A stretch of 43,400 bases of DNA from Alphaproteobacteria bacterium (lineage in GTDB: Bacteria; Pseudomonadota; Alphaproteobacteria; GCA-2731375). Shown piece after piece: positions 15,040-23,018 of this stretch. Where the stretch lies: the NCBI GenBank assembly GCA_030746635.1, contig JASLMH010000015.1:1-43400 (forward strand), written 5' to 3'. The notes under the pieces were generated by a model. The model was not told where the DNA came from. It made no database searches and saw only the letters and a program-made list of their open reading frames with translations. Position numbers and translations under genes: made by a program. The stretch's first letter is position 1. Each line of letters opens with the position of its first letter.

Positions 15040-15080
15040 TTTCGCGGTTTCGGTACCCGGCGTCGCCATAGCCGGCCGTC

Positions 15081-15734
15081 ATGCCCATCCTGGCACTCGA
15101 CACCACGATGCAGGCCTGTTCCGTGGCCATCGCCCGTGATGGCGAGATACTCGCCCGATGTCATCGACCCCTGGAACGCGGCCATGCCGAGGAACTGCTG
15201 CCAATGGTCGAGGCCGTCAGGCGGCAGGCGGCGATCGAATTCGCCGAGCTGGATCTCATTGCCGTGACCATCGGGCCCGGGACCTTTACCGGCGTGCGCA
15301 TTGGTTTGGCGGCGGCGCGGGGCCTAGCCCTTGTCGGCGCCGTGCCGGTGCTGGGCCTCGGCACGCTGGAAGTGCTGGCCCTGGCGGCGCCGGTGGGCGA
15401 GCCGGTAATCGCCGCCATCGATGCCCGCCGCGGCGAGGTCTATGCGCAAGCCTTCGATGGGGCCGGCGAAGCGGTCACCGAGGCGCTGGCCCGGCCGCCG
15501 TCGGATTTGCCGCCGCCGCCGTCGCCGGCGGGGAACCTGGTCGGCACCGGCGGCGCCCTGGTACGGCCGGTGATGCCTGATTGGCGGTTGCTCGATGCCG
15601 TTCAACAGCCCGATGCCGGCGTTCTTGCCCGCCATGCCGATCGCCTGCGCCATCGTGCGTCGGCCCACGGCGGGCCGGCGCCCTTGTATCTGCGGCCGAC
15701 GGACGCCCGTCTGCCGGATGGCCGTGGCAACTGA
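15081..15734 (+). CDS. tsaB: tRNA threonylcarbamoyladenosine biosynthesis protein TsaB
   Basis: A 217-residue protein of the ASKHA/Kae1-like fold. The start MPILALDTTMQACSVAIA and the central GPGTFTGVRIGLAAARGLA are the defining motifs. TsaB is the scaffold partner that activates TsaD in placing threonylcarbamoyl on A37 of ANN-decoding tRNAs. Residues 142-155 hold a proline-rich insert (RPPSDLPPPPSPAG). The gene overlaps rimI by 17 bases, the common tsaB-rimI arrangement, so the two are translationally linked. Confidence 0.95.
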   Translation: MPILALDTTMQACSVAIARDGEILARCHRPLERGHAEELLPMVEAVRRQAAIEFAELDLIAVTIGPGTFTGVRIGLAAARGLALVGAVPVLGLGTLEVLALAAPVGEPVIAAIDARRGEVYAQAFDGAGEAVTEALARPPSDLPPPPSPAGNLVGTGGALVRPVMPDWRLLDAVQQPDAGVLARHADRLRHRASAHGGPAPLYLRPTDARLPDGRGN

Positions 15735-16221
15735 TCCGATAGCGTTTCGCATCGACCGGGTCGACGCCGCCGGTTGCCGCCTGCTCGCCACCCTGCACGC
15801 GGCGTGCTTCTCGCCCGGCTGGGATCACCAGGCCTTCGATAGGCTATTGGTCATGCCCGGCGCCATCTCCTTGCTGGCCAGCCAAATGGCGTCGGCTGGG
15901 GCGCCGATGGGGTTGATCCTGGGGCGGGTCGCCGCGGCTGAATGTGAGATCATCACCTTGGCGGTGTTGCCGGATCGGCGCGGCCAGGGCGTCGGCCGGG
16001 CATTGCTGGACGAAATCACCGCGTTGGCAACGGCCGATGGCGCCAGGGAGATGCTGCTCGAGGTGGCCTGCGACAATGGGCCGGCGATGGCGCTCTACCG
16101 GGGCGCCGGTTTCGCGCAGGTGGGGCGCCGGGCCAACTATTATCGCGGCGCCGGCAAACCGCCGGTGGACGCCCTGATCATGCGCCGCCCATTGGCCGGA
16201 AGCGATCCTGGGAATGCTTAG
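15718..16221 (+). CDS. rimI: Ribosomal-protein-alanine N-acetyltransferase RimI
   Basis: A 167-residue GNAT acetyltransferase. The acetyl-CoA loop is RRGQGVGRALL after the strand EIITLAVLPD, followed by LLEVACDNGPAMALYRGAGF, typical of RimI, which acetylates the N-terminal alanine of ribosomal protein S18. The start ATG at 15718 lies inside the end of tsaB; longer readings of the frame add non-homologous residues. Some GNATs in this position have lost strict S18 specificity. The stop overlaps the end of the convergent TusA-like gene by four bases. Confidence 0.92.
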   Translation: MAVATDPIAFRIDRVDAAGCRLLATLHAACFSPGWDHQAFDRLLVMPGAISLLASQMASAGAPMGLILGRVAAAECEIITLAVLPDRRGQGVGRALLDEITALATADGAREMLLEVACDNGPAMALYRGAGFAQVGRRANYYRGAGKPPVDALIMRRPLAGSDPGNA

Positions 16222-16472
16222 GCTTTCCTGATTACCAACAAATGGGGTCCGTCGGCGTCTTCGGCCCGTTCCGGCGCCAGGGAAAGGATTTCATGGCCGT
16301 GTTCGCGCACCGAGCGCGGCACGTTCTGCAACGGCTCGGTGCCGCGCAGACGTACGGTCGCCCGCTCGCCGCTCTGCATGCGTTCGATCAGCAGCTTGGT
16401 GCGGACGAAGGTCATCGGGCAAACTTGATCGGTGATGTCTAGAAAATGTTCGGTTTGTGAAGTTTCCATCAT
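16218..16472 (-). CDS. TusA-like sulfurtransferase family protein
   Basis: An 84-residue protein of the SirA/TusA/YedF fold. The conserved cysteine is C18 in DITDQVCPMTFVRTKLLIERM. Canonical TusA has CPxP; this has CPMT, a variant I associate with alphaproteobacterial members whose sulfur-relay partner is unproven. The family passes persulfide sulfur to tRNA thiolation or molybdenum-cofactor enzymes. Either of two adjacent ATGs (16472 or 16469) may start it; the ribosome site is weak. It is on the opposite strand between rimI and mucR, so it interrupts an otherwise plus-strand block. Confidence 0.85.
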   Translation of the reverse strand: MMETSQTEHFLDITDQVCPMTFVRTKLLIERMQSGERATVRLRGTEPLQNVPRSVREHGHEILSLAPERAEDADGPHLLVIRKA

Positions 16473-16520
16473 GATTCTTTAAAAAAAGGGGCGATTTACT
16501 CAAACATTAGCAAATTAGTA

Positions 16521-16549
16521 TTGCGATTCAGGTAATCAAGTCTTATAAC
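16521..16549 (+). promoter_or_regulatory. Sigma-70-type promoter of mucR
   Basis: -35 TTGCGA (16521-16526), a 17-base spacer and -10 TATAAC (16544-16549), 47 bases before the ATG. The surrounding 120 bases between the TusA-like gene and mucR are AT-rich compared with the rest of the window, as expected for MucR autoregulation. Confidence 0.6.
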
Positions 16550-16595
16550 GCAGGGTCATTCACAAATACCGCTTGTTTTTGGAGGGAATGATTTC

Positions 16596-17018
16596 ATGAG
16601 CGATAGTGGCGCAGACAACAGCGAGCTTTTGACCCTGACAGCGGATATCGTCGCATCCCACGTCGCCAACAATGGCGTGCCGGTTAGTGAATTGCCGCAG
16701 CTTATCCAACAGGTTTATGCCACCTTGGCCGATCTGGGCAAGGACACCGTGCCGGCCGCTGAAAAGCCGCAACCGGCCGTCCCCATTCGCCGATCCGTTA
16801 CGCCGGACTATATCATTTGCCTGGAAGACGGCAAGAAACTGAAGATGTTGAAACGCCACCTGAAAACCGCCTACGACATGACGCCCGAGCAATATCGCGA
16901 ACGCTGGGGGTTGGCGGCGGACTACCCGATGGTGGCGCCGAATTATGCCGAACAGCGCCGGGAGCTGGCCAAGAAGATCGGCCTGGGTACGGCAAGGAGC
17001 CGGCGGCGCTCGGAATAG
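16596..17018 (+). CDS. MucR/Ros family transcriptional regulator
   Basis: A 140-residue DNA-binding protein. The central YIICLEDGKKLKMLKRHLK followed by DMTPEQYRERW is the Ros/MucR fold. In classical Ros the zinc ligands are Cys, Cys/Asp and two His; here C75 and H88 are present, but the last ligand position reads A92 (KTAYDM). It therefore resembles members that fold without zinc. MucR proteins are H-NS-like global regulators of exopolysaccharide, motility and cell cycle in alphaproteobacteria. GGAGG lies upstream of the ATG. The fur gene follows after 66 bases on the same strand. Confidence 0.93.
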   Translation: MSDSGADNSELLTLTADIVASHVANNGVPVSELPQLIQQVYATLADLGKDTVPAAEKPQPAVPIRRSVTPDYIICLEDGKKLKMLKRHLKTAYDMTPEQYRERWGLAADYPMVAPNYAEQRRELAKKIGLGTARSRRRSE

Positions 17019-17084
17019 GGCGACGAGCGAGTCCCGCCAAGGCAGGTTCCGGGCGACGGCGCAAGGAACTGGAGACGTAAATTC

Positions 17085-17537
17085 ATGCGGCGCCGGATCG
17101 AGCAAATGTGTGTCGAACGGGGCCTGCGCATGACCGCGCAAAGGCGCGTCGTTGCCAGGGTTCTCGGCGAAACCAAGGGCCATCCCGATGCCGAGGAAGT
17201 TTACCGTAGCGCCAGCGCGATCGACCGCAAGATATCCATCGCCACCGTCTATCGTACGCTTCGGGTGTTCGAGGAAGCCGGCATTCTGCAGCGGCTGGAG
17301 TTTGGCGACGGCCGGGCGCGCTACGAACAGGTCCGTGGCGATCATCACGATCACCTGATCGATACCAGCAGCGGCAAGGTGATCGAGTTCCAAAACGACC
17401 AGATCGAGGCGCTGCAAGAGGAAATCGCCGCCGAACACGGCTATCGCCTGGTTGGCCACCGCATGGAGCTTTATGCGGTGCCGCTCGACAAGAAGGACAA
17501 CGGTGGCGGCTCGAAACCGGGTGGCGGCAGGTCCTGA
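17085..17537 (+). CDS. fur: Fur-family regulator (alphaproteobacterial Fur/Mur type)
   Basis: A 150-residue metalloregulator. The N-terminal winged helix carries LRMTAQRRVVARVL and ISIATVYRTLRVFEEAGI. The metal-sensing domain has GDHHDHLID and GKVIEF. Where classical Fur has CxxC (HLICLDCG), this reads HLIDTSSG, so the structural zinc cysteines are absent; this is usual for alphaproteobacterial Fur/Mur, which often responds to manganese as well as iron. The position just before miaB is the normal alphaproteobacterial one. The C-terminal tail is Gly/Lys-rich (KKDNGGGSKPGGG). Confidence 0.9.
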   Translation: MRRRIEQMCVERGLRMTAQRRVVARVLGETKGHPDAEEVYRSASAIDRKISIATVYRTLRVFEEAGILQRLEFGDGRARYEQVRGDHHDHLIDTSSGKVIEFQNDQIEALQEEIAAEHGYRLVGHRMELYAVPLDKKDNGGGSKPGGGRS

Positions 17538-17589
17538 CGGCGTAGCGACCATCGCCGCGCCTAGAGCGTATCCGGGAATATGCCAAATC

Positions 17590-17617
17590 TTGACTATTGC
17601 CGCCTTATTGGTAATGT
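17590..17617 (+). promoter_or_regulatory. Possible promoter between fur and miaB
   Basis: -35 TTGACT (17590-17595), a 16-base spacer and a weak -10 TAATGT, 114 bases before miaB. The rest of the 193-base gap (17538-17730) holds no recognisable gene. Confidence 0.35.
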
Positions 17618-17730
17618 CATGGCAGCGACATTGTTTGTGGAATGCGATAAGGGAATGAACCGCTATCGCCCCGGGCCGGGGGAGTTCCCGGTCACCGAAA
17701 GCATTTGGACGCCATTGTCCCGAACCTTCA

Positions 17731-19104
17731 TTGACTAAGAAGCTCTTCATCCGCACCTACGGGTGCCAGATGAACGTCTACGATTCCGCCCGCATGGCGG
17801 ACGTCCTGGCGCCGCTTGGCTATGCCCAGGTGGCGGCGCCGGAGCAGGCGGACATGATCATCCTCAACACCTGCCACATCCGGGAAAAGGCGGCGGAAAA
17901 AATCTATTCCGAACTGGGTCGGCTGCGCTTGCTCAAACGCGCCGGCCGGCTTCGGGGCGCGGCGCCGATTCTCGCGGTGGCGGGTTGTGTCGCCCAAGCC
18001 GAAGGGGCGGAAATGCTGCGCCGGGCCCCATATCTGGACATTGTCTTTGGTCCACAGACCTATCACCGCCTGCCGGAAATGATCGCCAGGGCCGAACGGG
18101 CGACGGCATCGGTCGAGCGCGGTGCCGGCATCTTGGATACGGATTTCCCGGCCGAGGTGAAGTTCGATCATCTGCCCAAGGTCTCGTCCGCCGCCGGCAG
18201 CACGAGTTTCCTGACAATCCAGGAAGGCTGCGACAAGTTCTGCACTTTTTGCGTCGTGCCCTACACTCGCGGCGCCGAATATTCGCGCCCGGTGGCCGCC
18301 GTCTTGGAAGAGGGCCGCCGATTGGTGGCGCGAGGCGTGCGTGAATTGACGCTGTTGGGGCAAAACGTCAACGCCTACCACGGCGCGGCGCCGGATGGCG
18401 GCTGTTGGGATCTGTCGCGTCTGATCGGCGGGTTGGCGGAAATCGACGGCCTTGAGCGAATTCGCTACACCACCTCGCACCCCCGAGACATGACGCCGGC
18501 GCTGTGCGCCGCCCATCGCGATTGCGGCGCCTTGATGCCCTATCTGCACCTGCCGGCGCAGTCCGGGTCGGCCCGGATCCTGCAGGCGATGAACCGCGGC
18601 TACGGACCGGAAGAGTATCTCGCCAGCGTCGAGCGATTGCGCCGGGCGCGGCCCGACATAGCGCTTTCCGGCGATTTCATCGTCGGCTTCCCCGGTGAAA
18701 GCGACGCGGATTTCGAGGCCACCATGGCGCTGGTCCGCGCGGTCGGCTACGCCCAGGCCTATTCCTTCAAGTACAGCGCCCGTCCCGGCACCCCGGCATC
18801 GCAACTGGCGGAGCAGGTGCCCGAAGCTCTGAAGGGCGAGCGTCTGCAACGCCTGCAAGAGCTGCTGGACGAACAACAGATGGCCTTCAACGGGGCGATG
18901 GTGGGCCGCAGGCTGGCCGTCCTGCTGGATCGGCCGGGGCGGCAGTTGGGTCAATTGGTGGGGCGCAGCCCATACATGCAGGCGGTGCATCTGGATGCCG
19001 CCGCGGATCTGCTGGGCGAAGTGGTCGAGGTCGACATCGTGGCCGCCCATGCGAACAGCCTGGCCGGCCGGCTTACCGCCGACCTGGCCGGGCGCGCGGC
19101 CTGA
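17731..19104 (+). CDS. miaB: tRNA-2-methylthio-N6-dimethylallyladenosine synthase MiaB
   Basis: A 457-residue radical-SAM methylthiotransferase. Three cysteines of the auxiliary cluster domain are C12 (YGCQMN), C48 (NTCHIREKA) and C86 (VAGCVAQ). The radical-SAM cluster motif C167-x3-C171-x2-C174 is followed by VVPYTRG. The C-terminal TRAM domain covers about 390-455. It adds the 2-methylthio group to i6A37 of UNN-decoding tRNAs and needs SAM (MetK, this window) and Fe-S cluster supply (possibly Nfu). The start is TTG at 17731, where homology ([15 protein letters not shown]) begins; no ATG or GTG is in frame before it and no ribosome site is seen, so translation may be weak. It opens a long plus-strand run. 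Confidence 0.95.
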   Translation: MTKKLFIRTYGCQMNVYDSARMADVLAPLGYAQVAAPEQADMIILNTCHIREKAAEKIYSELGRLRLLKRAGRLRGAAPILAVAGCVAQAEGAEMLRRAPYLDIVFGPQTYHRLPEMIARAERATASVERGAGILDTDFPAEVKFDHLPKVSSAAGSTSFLTIQEGCDKFCTFCVVPYTRGAEYSRPVAAVLEEGRRLVARGVRELTLLGQNVNAYHGAAPDGGCWDLSRLIGGLAEIDGLERIRYTTSHPRDMTPALCAAHRDCGALMPYLHLPAQSGSARILQAMNRGYGPEEYLASVERLRRARPDIALSGDFIVGFPGESDADFEATMALVRAVGYAQAYSFKYSARPGTPASQLAEQVPEALKGERLQRLQELLDEQQMAFNGAMVGRRLAVLLDRPGRQLGQLVGRSPYMQAVHLDAAADLLGEVVEVDIVAAHANSLAGRLTADLAGRAA

Positions 19105-19124
19105 ATAGGATCGGAGGTGCGGGC

Positions 19125-20195
19125 GTGACCATGGCGACAAATGGCGGCGGCAAGGCCCAGTCGGTGATCGAGTTCGATGACACCAGGCTGTTGGCGCCAT
19201 TGTTCGGCGAGCATGATCTGCATTTGGCGCGGATCGAGCAGCGGCTGGGGGTGTCGCTGGTGCCACGCGGAAACCGCGTCGCCATCATGGGCGACGCCGC
19301 CGCCGCGAGGATCGCCCACGCCGCGCTCGAGGACCTCCATCAGCGCTTGAAGAGCGGCCTGGAGGTCACCGTCGGCGATGTCGACGGCGCCGTCCGCATG
19401 GCCGAAGCCATACCGGAACCGACGCTGGGCGCCACCGACGCCAAGGAGCCGTCGGTGGCACGGTCGGCCGGGCGGCAATCCGCGGCCAAGAAAGGCCAGC
19501 GGCGGACCACCGCCGCCAAGGACACCCTCATTCGCACGCAAAAACGGGTGATCACGCCACGCTCGCCGACCCAGGCGGAGTACCTTCGCGCCCTGCGGGA
19601 TTTCCCGATGGTCTTCGGGCTGGGTCCGGCCGGCACCGGCAAGACCTATCTGGCGGTGGCGGTGGCCGTATCGATGCTGTTGTCGGAAGAGGTCGACCGC
19701 ATCATTCTCACCCGACCGGCCGTCGAGGCCGGCGAGAGATTGGGTTTTCTGCCCGGTGCCCTGGAGGAGAAGGTCGATCCCTACATGCGGCCGATGTATG
19801 ACGCGCTGTACGACATGATGCCGGGCGAGCGGGTGTTGCGGCGGCGCGATGCCGGTGAAATCGAGGTGGCGCCGTTGGCCTACATGCGCGGCCGCACCCT
19901 GTCGAACGCCTTCATCATCCTGGACGAGGCGCAGAACACCACGCCGGTGCAGATGAAGATGTTCCTGACCCGGATGGGGGAAAACAGCCGCATGGTGGTG
20001 ACCGGCGACCCGAGCCAGGTCGATCTGCCCTTGGGCAGCCGCTCGGGCCTGCGCGACGCGATGGACATTCTCGACGCCATCGACGACATCAAGATGGTGA
20101 CTTTCACCCATGCCGACGTGGTCCGCCACCCCTTGGTGACGACGGTGGTGCGGGCCTACGACGAACGCGAAAACCGGCTGCTGGATGATCGTTAG
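19125..20195 (+). CDS. PhoH-family ATPase (YbeZ)
   Basis: A 356-residue protein. Residues 15-90 are a KH-like N-terminal domain (RLLAPLFGEHDLHLARIEQRL). A charged linker (95-135, rich in Ala, Lys and Arg) leads to the P-loop ATPase domain: Walker A GPAGTGKT (167-174), the RPAVEAGERLGFLPG segment, FIILDEAQNTTPVQMKMFLTR with Walker B, and VTGDPSQVDLP. YbeZ works with YbeY in 16S rRNA maturation and ribosome quality control and is probably an RNA helicase or NTPase. GTG at 19125 was preferred because GGAGG lies 7 bases upstream; ATG at 19131 is the alternative. A single PIN-type toxin domain is not present, so this is not PhoH2. Confidence 0.93.
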   Translation: MTMATNGGGKAQSVIEFDDTRLLAPLFGEHDLHLARIEQRLGVSLVPRGNRVAIMGDAAAARIAHAALEDLHQRLKSGLEVTVGDVDGAVRMAEAIPEPTLGATDAKEPSVARSAGRQSAAKKGQRRTTAAKDTLIRTQKRVITPRSPTQAEYLRALRDFPMVFGLGPAGTGKTYLAVAVAVSMLLSEEVDRIILTRPAVEAGERLGFLPGALEEKVDPYMRPMYDALYDMMPGERVLRRRDAGEIEVAPLAYMRGRTLSNAFIILDEAQNTTPVQMKMFLTRMGENSRMVVTGDPSQVDLPLGSRSGLRDAMDILDAIDDIKMVTFTHADVVRHPLVTTVVRAYDERENRLLDDR

Positions 20196-20203
20196 TATTG
20201 GGC

Positions 20204-22561
20204 ATGAGCGGCGATAGCGACAATTTCGAACCTTCGGCGCCGATCGGGCCGGGCGGCCTGGCGGAAACCCGCGAGGCGCTGCGGTCGGCGGCCCGGGCGG
20301 CGCTGGCGGACGACCGTTGGAGCCGCTGGCGGCCGCTAATCGACCTGCCGGCGGTGGCGGTTTTCGTCGCCTTGATGACGGCCCTGCTGGTGCAGCCCAG
20401 CGGCGGCCAGGTGCCGGTGCCGGCGGTGGACGCCGTGGCGCACACCACGATCCGCGCCCAGCGCGACGTCCTGGTCGAGGACGAGCGGGCGACGAAACTT
20501 CGCCGCAGCGAGGCCCGGGCGTCGGTGGCGGAGATCCTGGACTACGATTCCGAACTCTATTTTGCCCTGGGCGATCAGGTGTTCCAGGCGGTGGCGAATT
20601 CGCAGGACCGCCGCAAGGATCAGGAGGCCTCGTCACCCGACCAGCGCCGCGAGGCCTTTCAGCGGGAGTTGGGGGTGGCCGTCAATCGTGGCATCTTTGG
20701 GCTGATCGAGGGGCTGAAGGATCCCTCCGACGTCGCCCTGGCGATCAACTTCTTCCTCAACATCGGTCTGGACCGCATGGTGGTGGCGGATCGCACTTCG
20801 CTGCCACGCGACAGCGCGATCGAGGTCTGGGACCTCGGCATCCAGGTCGGCTCGCGGCTGGAAGGTCCGGGCGGCATCATTGATCTACGGCAATTGCGCC
20901 GCCTGATGACCGCGCGGGCCGGCGATGCGCCCTATGGCGGTGCCCGGATCGTCCGCACTTGGATCCTGGAGACCGCGCAGGAGTTGGCCCGGGCCAACCT
21001 GACCGCCAATCAGCTGGCGACGGAGAAGCGGCGGGCCGCCGCGGTGGCCGACGTGGAGCCGGTGTTCCTGCGGATCAAGGCCGGCGAGGTGCTGGCCCGG
21101 CGTGGTGATCGGGTTTCCAGCGCGGTGCGCGAGCGTATCCGCATCCTCAACGAAACCGCCGGCGGCCGCAGCGTCTGGCGCGAGGTCGTCGCGGTCGGCG
21201 GGCTGCTGGCCGGCATCATGCTGCTGGGGGCGGTGTTCTTCCGACGCGGTCGGGTGCCGCATGATTTGGGCCGCAAGGCGGTCTATTTGACCTTGACCAT
21301 CGTCGCCGGCTGCACCGCCATATCGGTGGCGATGTTCTACGCCGGCCTTGGTTTCGCCGACGGCATCGGCTTCGATCCCGACGCGGCGGCGTATTTCGTG
21401 CCCCTGGCATTGGCCACGGTGCTGGTTTCGCTGCTGGTCGACGCCCGGACCAGTTTGCTGGTCGGCGTCGCCTTGAGCCTGTTCGTGGCCTATCGGGTGA
21501 ACGGCGATTTGTGGCTGTTGACCAACCATATCGTCGGCGTCCTGGTCGCCGGTATCGCCGCCCGGCACAGTCGGCGGCGGATCGACTTGTTGCGGATCGG
21601 TTTGGTGGTGGCCGTGGCGCAGGCCCTGGTGGTGCCGGTTACCGTGACCCTGGCGGGCCACGGCATCGGCGTCGAGCATCTGCCTTACGTCCTTGGCGCC
21701 GTGGCCTCCGGGCTGCTGATCGGCATCGGCACCCTGGGATTGCTGCCGGCGCTGGAGCACCTGTTCGACGAAACCACCGACACCCGATTGCTGGAACTGG
21801 CGTCGGCCGACAACCCGTTGCTCAAGGAATTGGCCCTCAAGGCGCCGGGCACCTACTACCACTCGACCATGGTCGCCAATCTGTCCGAGGCCGGCGCCGA
21901 CGCGATCGGCGCCAACGGCCTGATGTGCCGGGTGATGGCGCTGTATCACGACATCGGCAAGATGCGGCGTCCCGCCTACTTCATGGAAAACCAGCGGGCC
22001 GGCGAGAATATCCACGACCGCCTAGCCCCGGACGTTTCGGCCCGGGTGATCCTGCATCATATCCTGGACGGCATCGACACCGCGCGTCGGGCCAGGCTCG
22101 GCCGGCTGATCATGGAGGGCATCACCCAGCATCAGGGCACCACCCTGCTGCGCAGTTTCCATCAAAAGGCCAAGGATCAGGGCTTTAACGGCCCCGACGA
22201 GGACTATCGCTATCCCGGCCCCCGCCCGCGACGGCGTGAGGCGGGAATCCTGTTGCTCGCGGATTCGACCGAGGCGGCGACCCGGGCGCTGAAGGATCCA
22301 TCGCCGGCGGCGGTGGGTGAACGGGTCCGCCAAGTCGTCGGCGAGCGGGTCGCTGGCGGCGAACTGGATGATTGCAACCTAACCCTGCGCGAGATCGCCA
22401 CCATCGAGGAAACCTTTACCCGCACCCTGACCCTCGGTGTTTTCCACAATCGAGTCGACTATCCACCAATGGGCCGAAATGCCAACACGCCACAAGACAG
22501 CCATGCAAGCGGAGATCATCGTATCCATACCCTGTCGGGACTGGCTGACCGATCTGCCTGA
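20204..22561 (+). CDS. PgpH-type 7TM-HD phosphodiesterase (likely c-di-AMP)
   Basis: A 785-residue membrane protein. One N-terminal transmembrane helix (about 44-62) precedes an extracytoplasmic 7TMR-HDED domain. Around 330-510 come about seven helices, followed by a cytoplasmic HD domain. Active-site motifs are YHSTMVANL, YHDIGKMRRP (H582-D583), LHHILDG, TQHQGTT, DYRYPGP and LADSTEAA. This matches Listeria PgpH and Bacillus YqfF, which hydrolyse c-di-AMP. The phoH-pgpH-ybeY order is standard in Firmicutes; in alphaproteobacteria the HD gene is usually missing. Typical homologues end at about RIEYPP; here the frame continues some 24 residues past DYPP into ybeY. ATG at 20204 is preferred over a TTG six bases earlier. 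Confidence 0.9.
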   Translation: MSGDSDNFEPSAPIGPGGLAETREALRSAARAALADDRWSRWRPLIDLPAVAVFVALMTALLVQPSGGQVPVPAVDAVAHTTIRAQRDVLVEDERATKLRRSEARASVAEILDYDSELYFALGDQVFQAVANSQDRRKDQEASSPDQRREAFQRELGVAVNRGIFGLIEGLKDPSDVALAINFFLNIGLDRMVVADRTSLPRDSAIEVWDLGIQVGSRLEGPGGIIDLRQLRRLMTARAGDAPYGGARIVRTWILETAQELARANLTANQLATEKRRAAAVADVEPVFLRIKAGEVLARRGDRVSSAVRERIRILNETAGGRSVWREVVAVGGLLAGIMLLGAVFFRRGRVPHDLGRKAVYLTLTIVAGCTAISVAMFYAGLGFADGIGFDPDAAAYFVPLALATVLVSLLVDARTSLLVGVALSLFVAYRVNGDLWLLTNHIVGVLVAGIAARHSRRRIDLLRIGLVVAVAQALVVPVTVTLAGHGIGVEHLPYVLGAVASGLLIGIGTLGLLPALEHLFDETTDTRLLELASADNPLLKELALKAPGTYYHSTMVANLSEAGADAIGANGLMCRVMALYHDIGKMRRPAYFMENQRAGENIHDRLAPDVSARVILHHILDGIDTARRARLGRLIMEGITQHQGTTLLRSFHQKAKDQGFNGPDEDYRYPGPRPRRREAGILLLADSTEAATRALKDPSPAAVGERVRQVVGERVAGGELDDCNLTLREIATIEETFTRTLTLGVFHNRVDYPPMGRNANTPQDSHASGDHRIHTLSGLADRSA

Positions 22562-23018
22562 GGCGGCGGCGGTGACACGGACTGCCGCGGCGGCGGCACT
22601 AGAGGCGGCGCCGGAGAGCGACCGCCCGGTCGAGGTCGGCGTGCTGCTGACAGATGACGGCGCGGCAGGGCGGCTCAATCGCGAGTACCGCGGCAAGGAC
22701 GGTGCCACCAATGTGCTGTCCTTCAGCGTCGGCGATGCGCCGGCGGACCGGACAGGCGGGCCGTTGTTGTTGGGCGACATCGTGCTGGCCTATGGCGTCG
22801 TCGCCGACGAGGCACGCTGTCAGGGCAAGACGCTGCGGGCGCATTTGTGCCATCTGACGGTCCATGGCGTGTTGCACCTGCTTGGCCACGACCACGAGGC
22901 GCCGGCGGCGGCCAGCGATATGGAAGCGCGGGAAGTCGCAATCTTGGCCGCGTTGGGCATCGCCGATCCCTATCAACCGCCCGACACCGACGGCGTGGGA
23001 GGGGGAGTCGACGGATGA
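22503..23018 (+). CDS. ybeY: Endoribonuclease YbeY / rRNA maturation factor
   Basis: A metalloprotein of 171 residues from the ATG at 22503. The zinc motif is HGVLHLLGHDHE (H-x3-H-x5-H), and NREYRGKDGATNVLSF and LGDIVLAYGVV are the other family blocks. YbeY trims the 16S rRNA 3' end and takes part in 70S quality control. The start is uncertain: 22503 gives M-Q-A-E-I-I-V-S, where family homology begins; ATG 22479 would add eight residues. Neither has a good ribosome site, and the gene overlaps pgpH by 59 bases, so translation is probably coupled. The stop overlaps the next start as ATGA. Confidence 0.93.
   Translation: MQAEIIVSIPCRDWLTDLPEAAAVTRTAAAAALEAAPESDRPVEVGVLLTDDGAAGRLNREYRGKDGATNVLSFSVGDAPADRTGGPLLLGDIVLAYGVVADEARCQGKTLRAHLCHLTVHGVLHLLGHDHEAPAAASDMEAREVAILAALGIADPYQPPDTDGVGGGVDG

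Noticed and set aside
17728-20636. Long antisense frames opposite miaB, phoH and pgpH
   Set aside because: These genes have intact catalytic motifs on the plus strand; the antisense frames have none.
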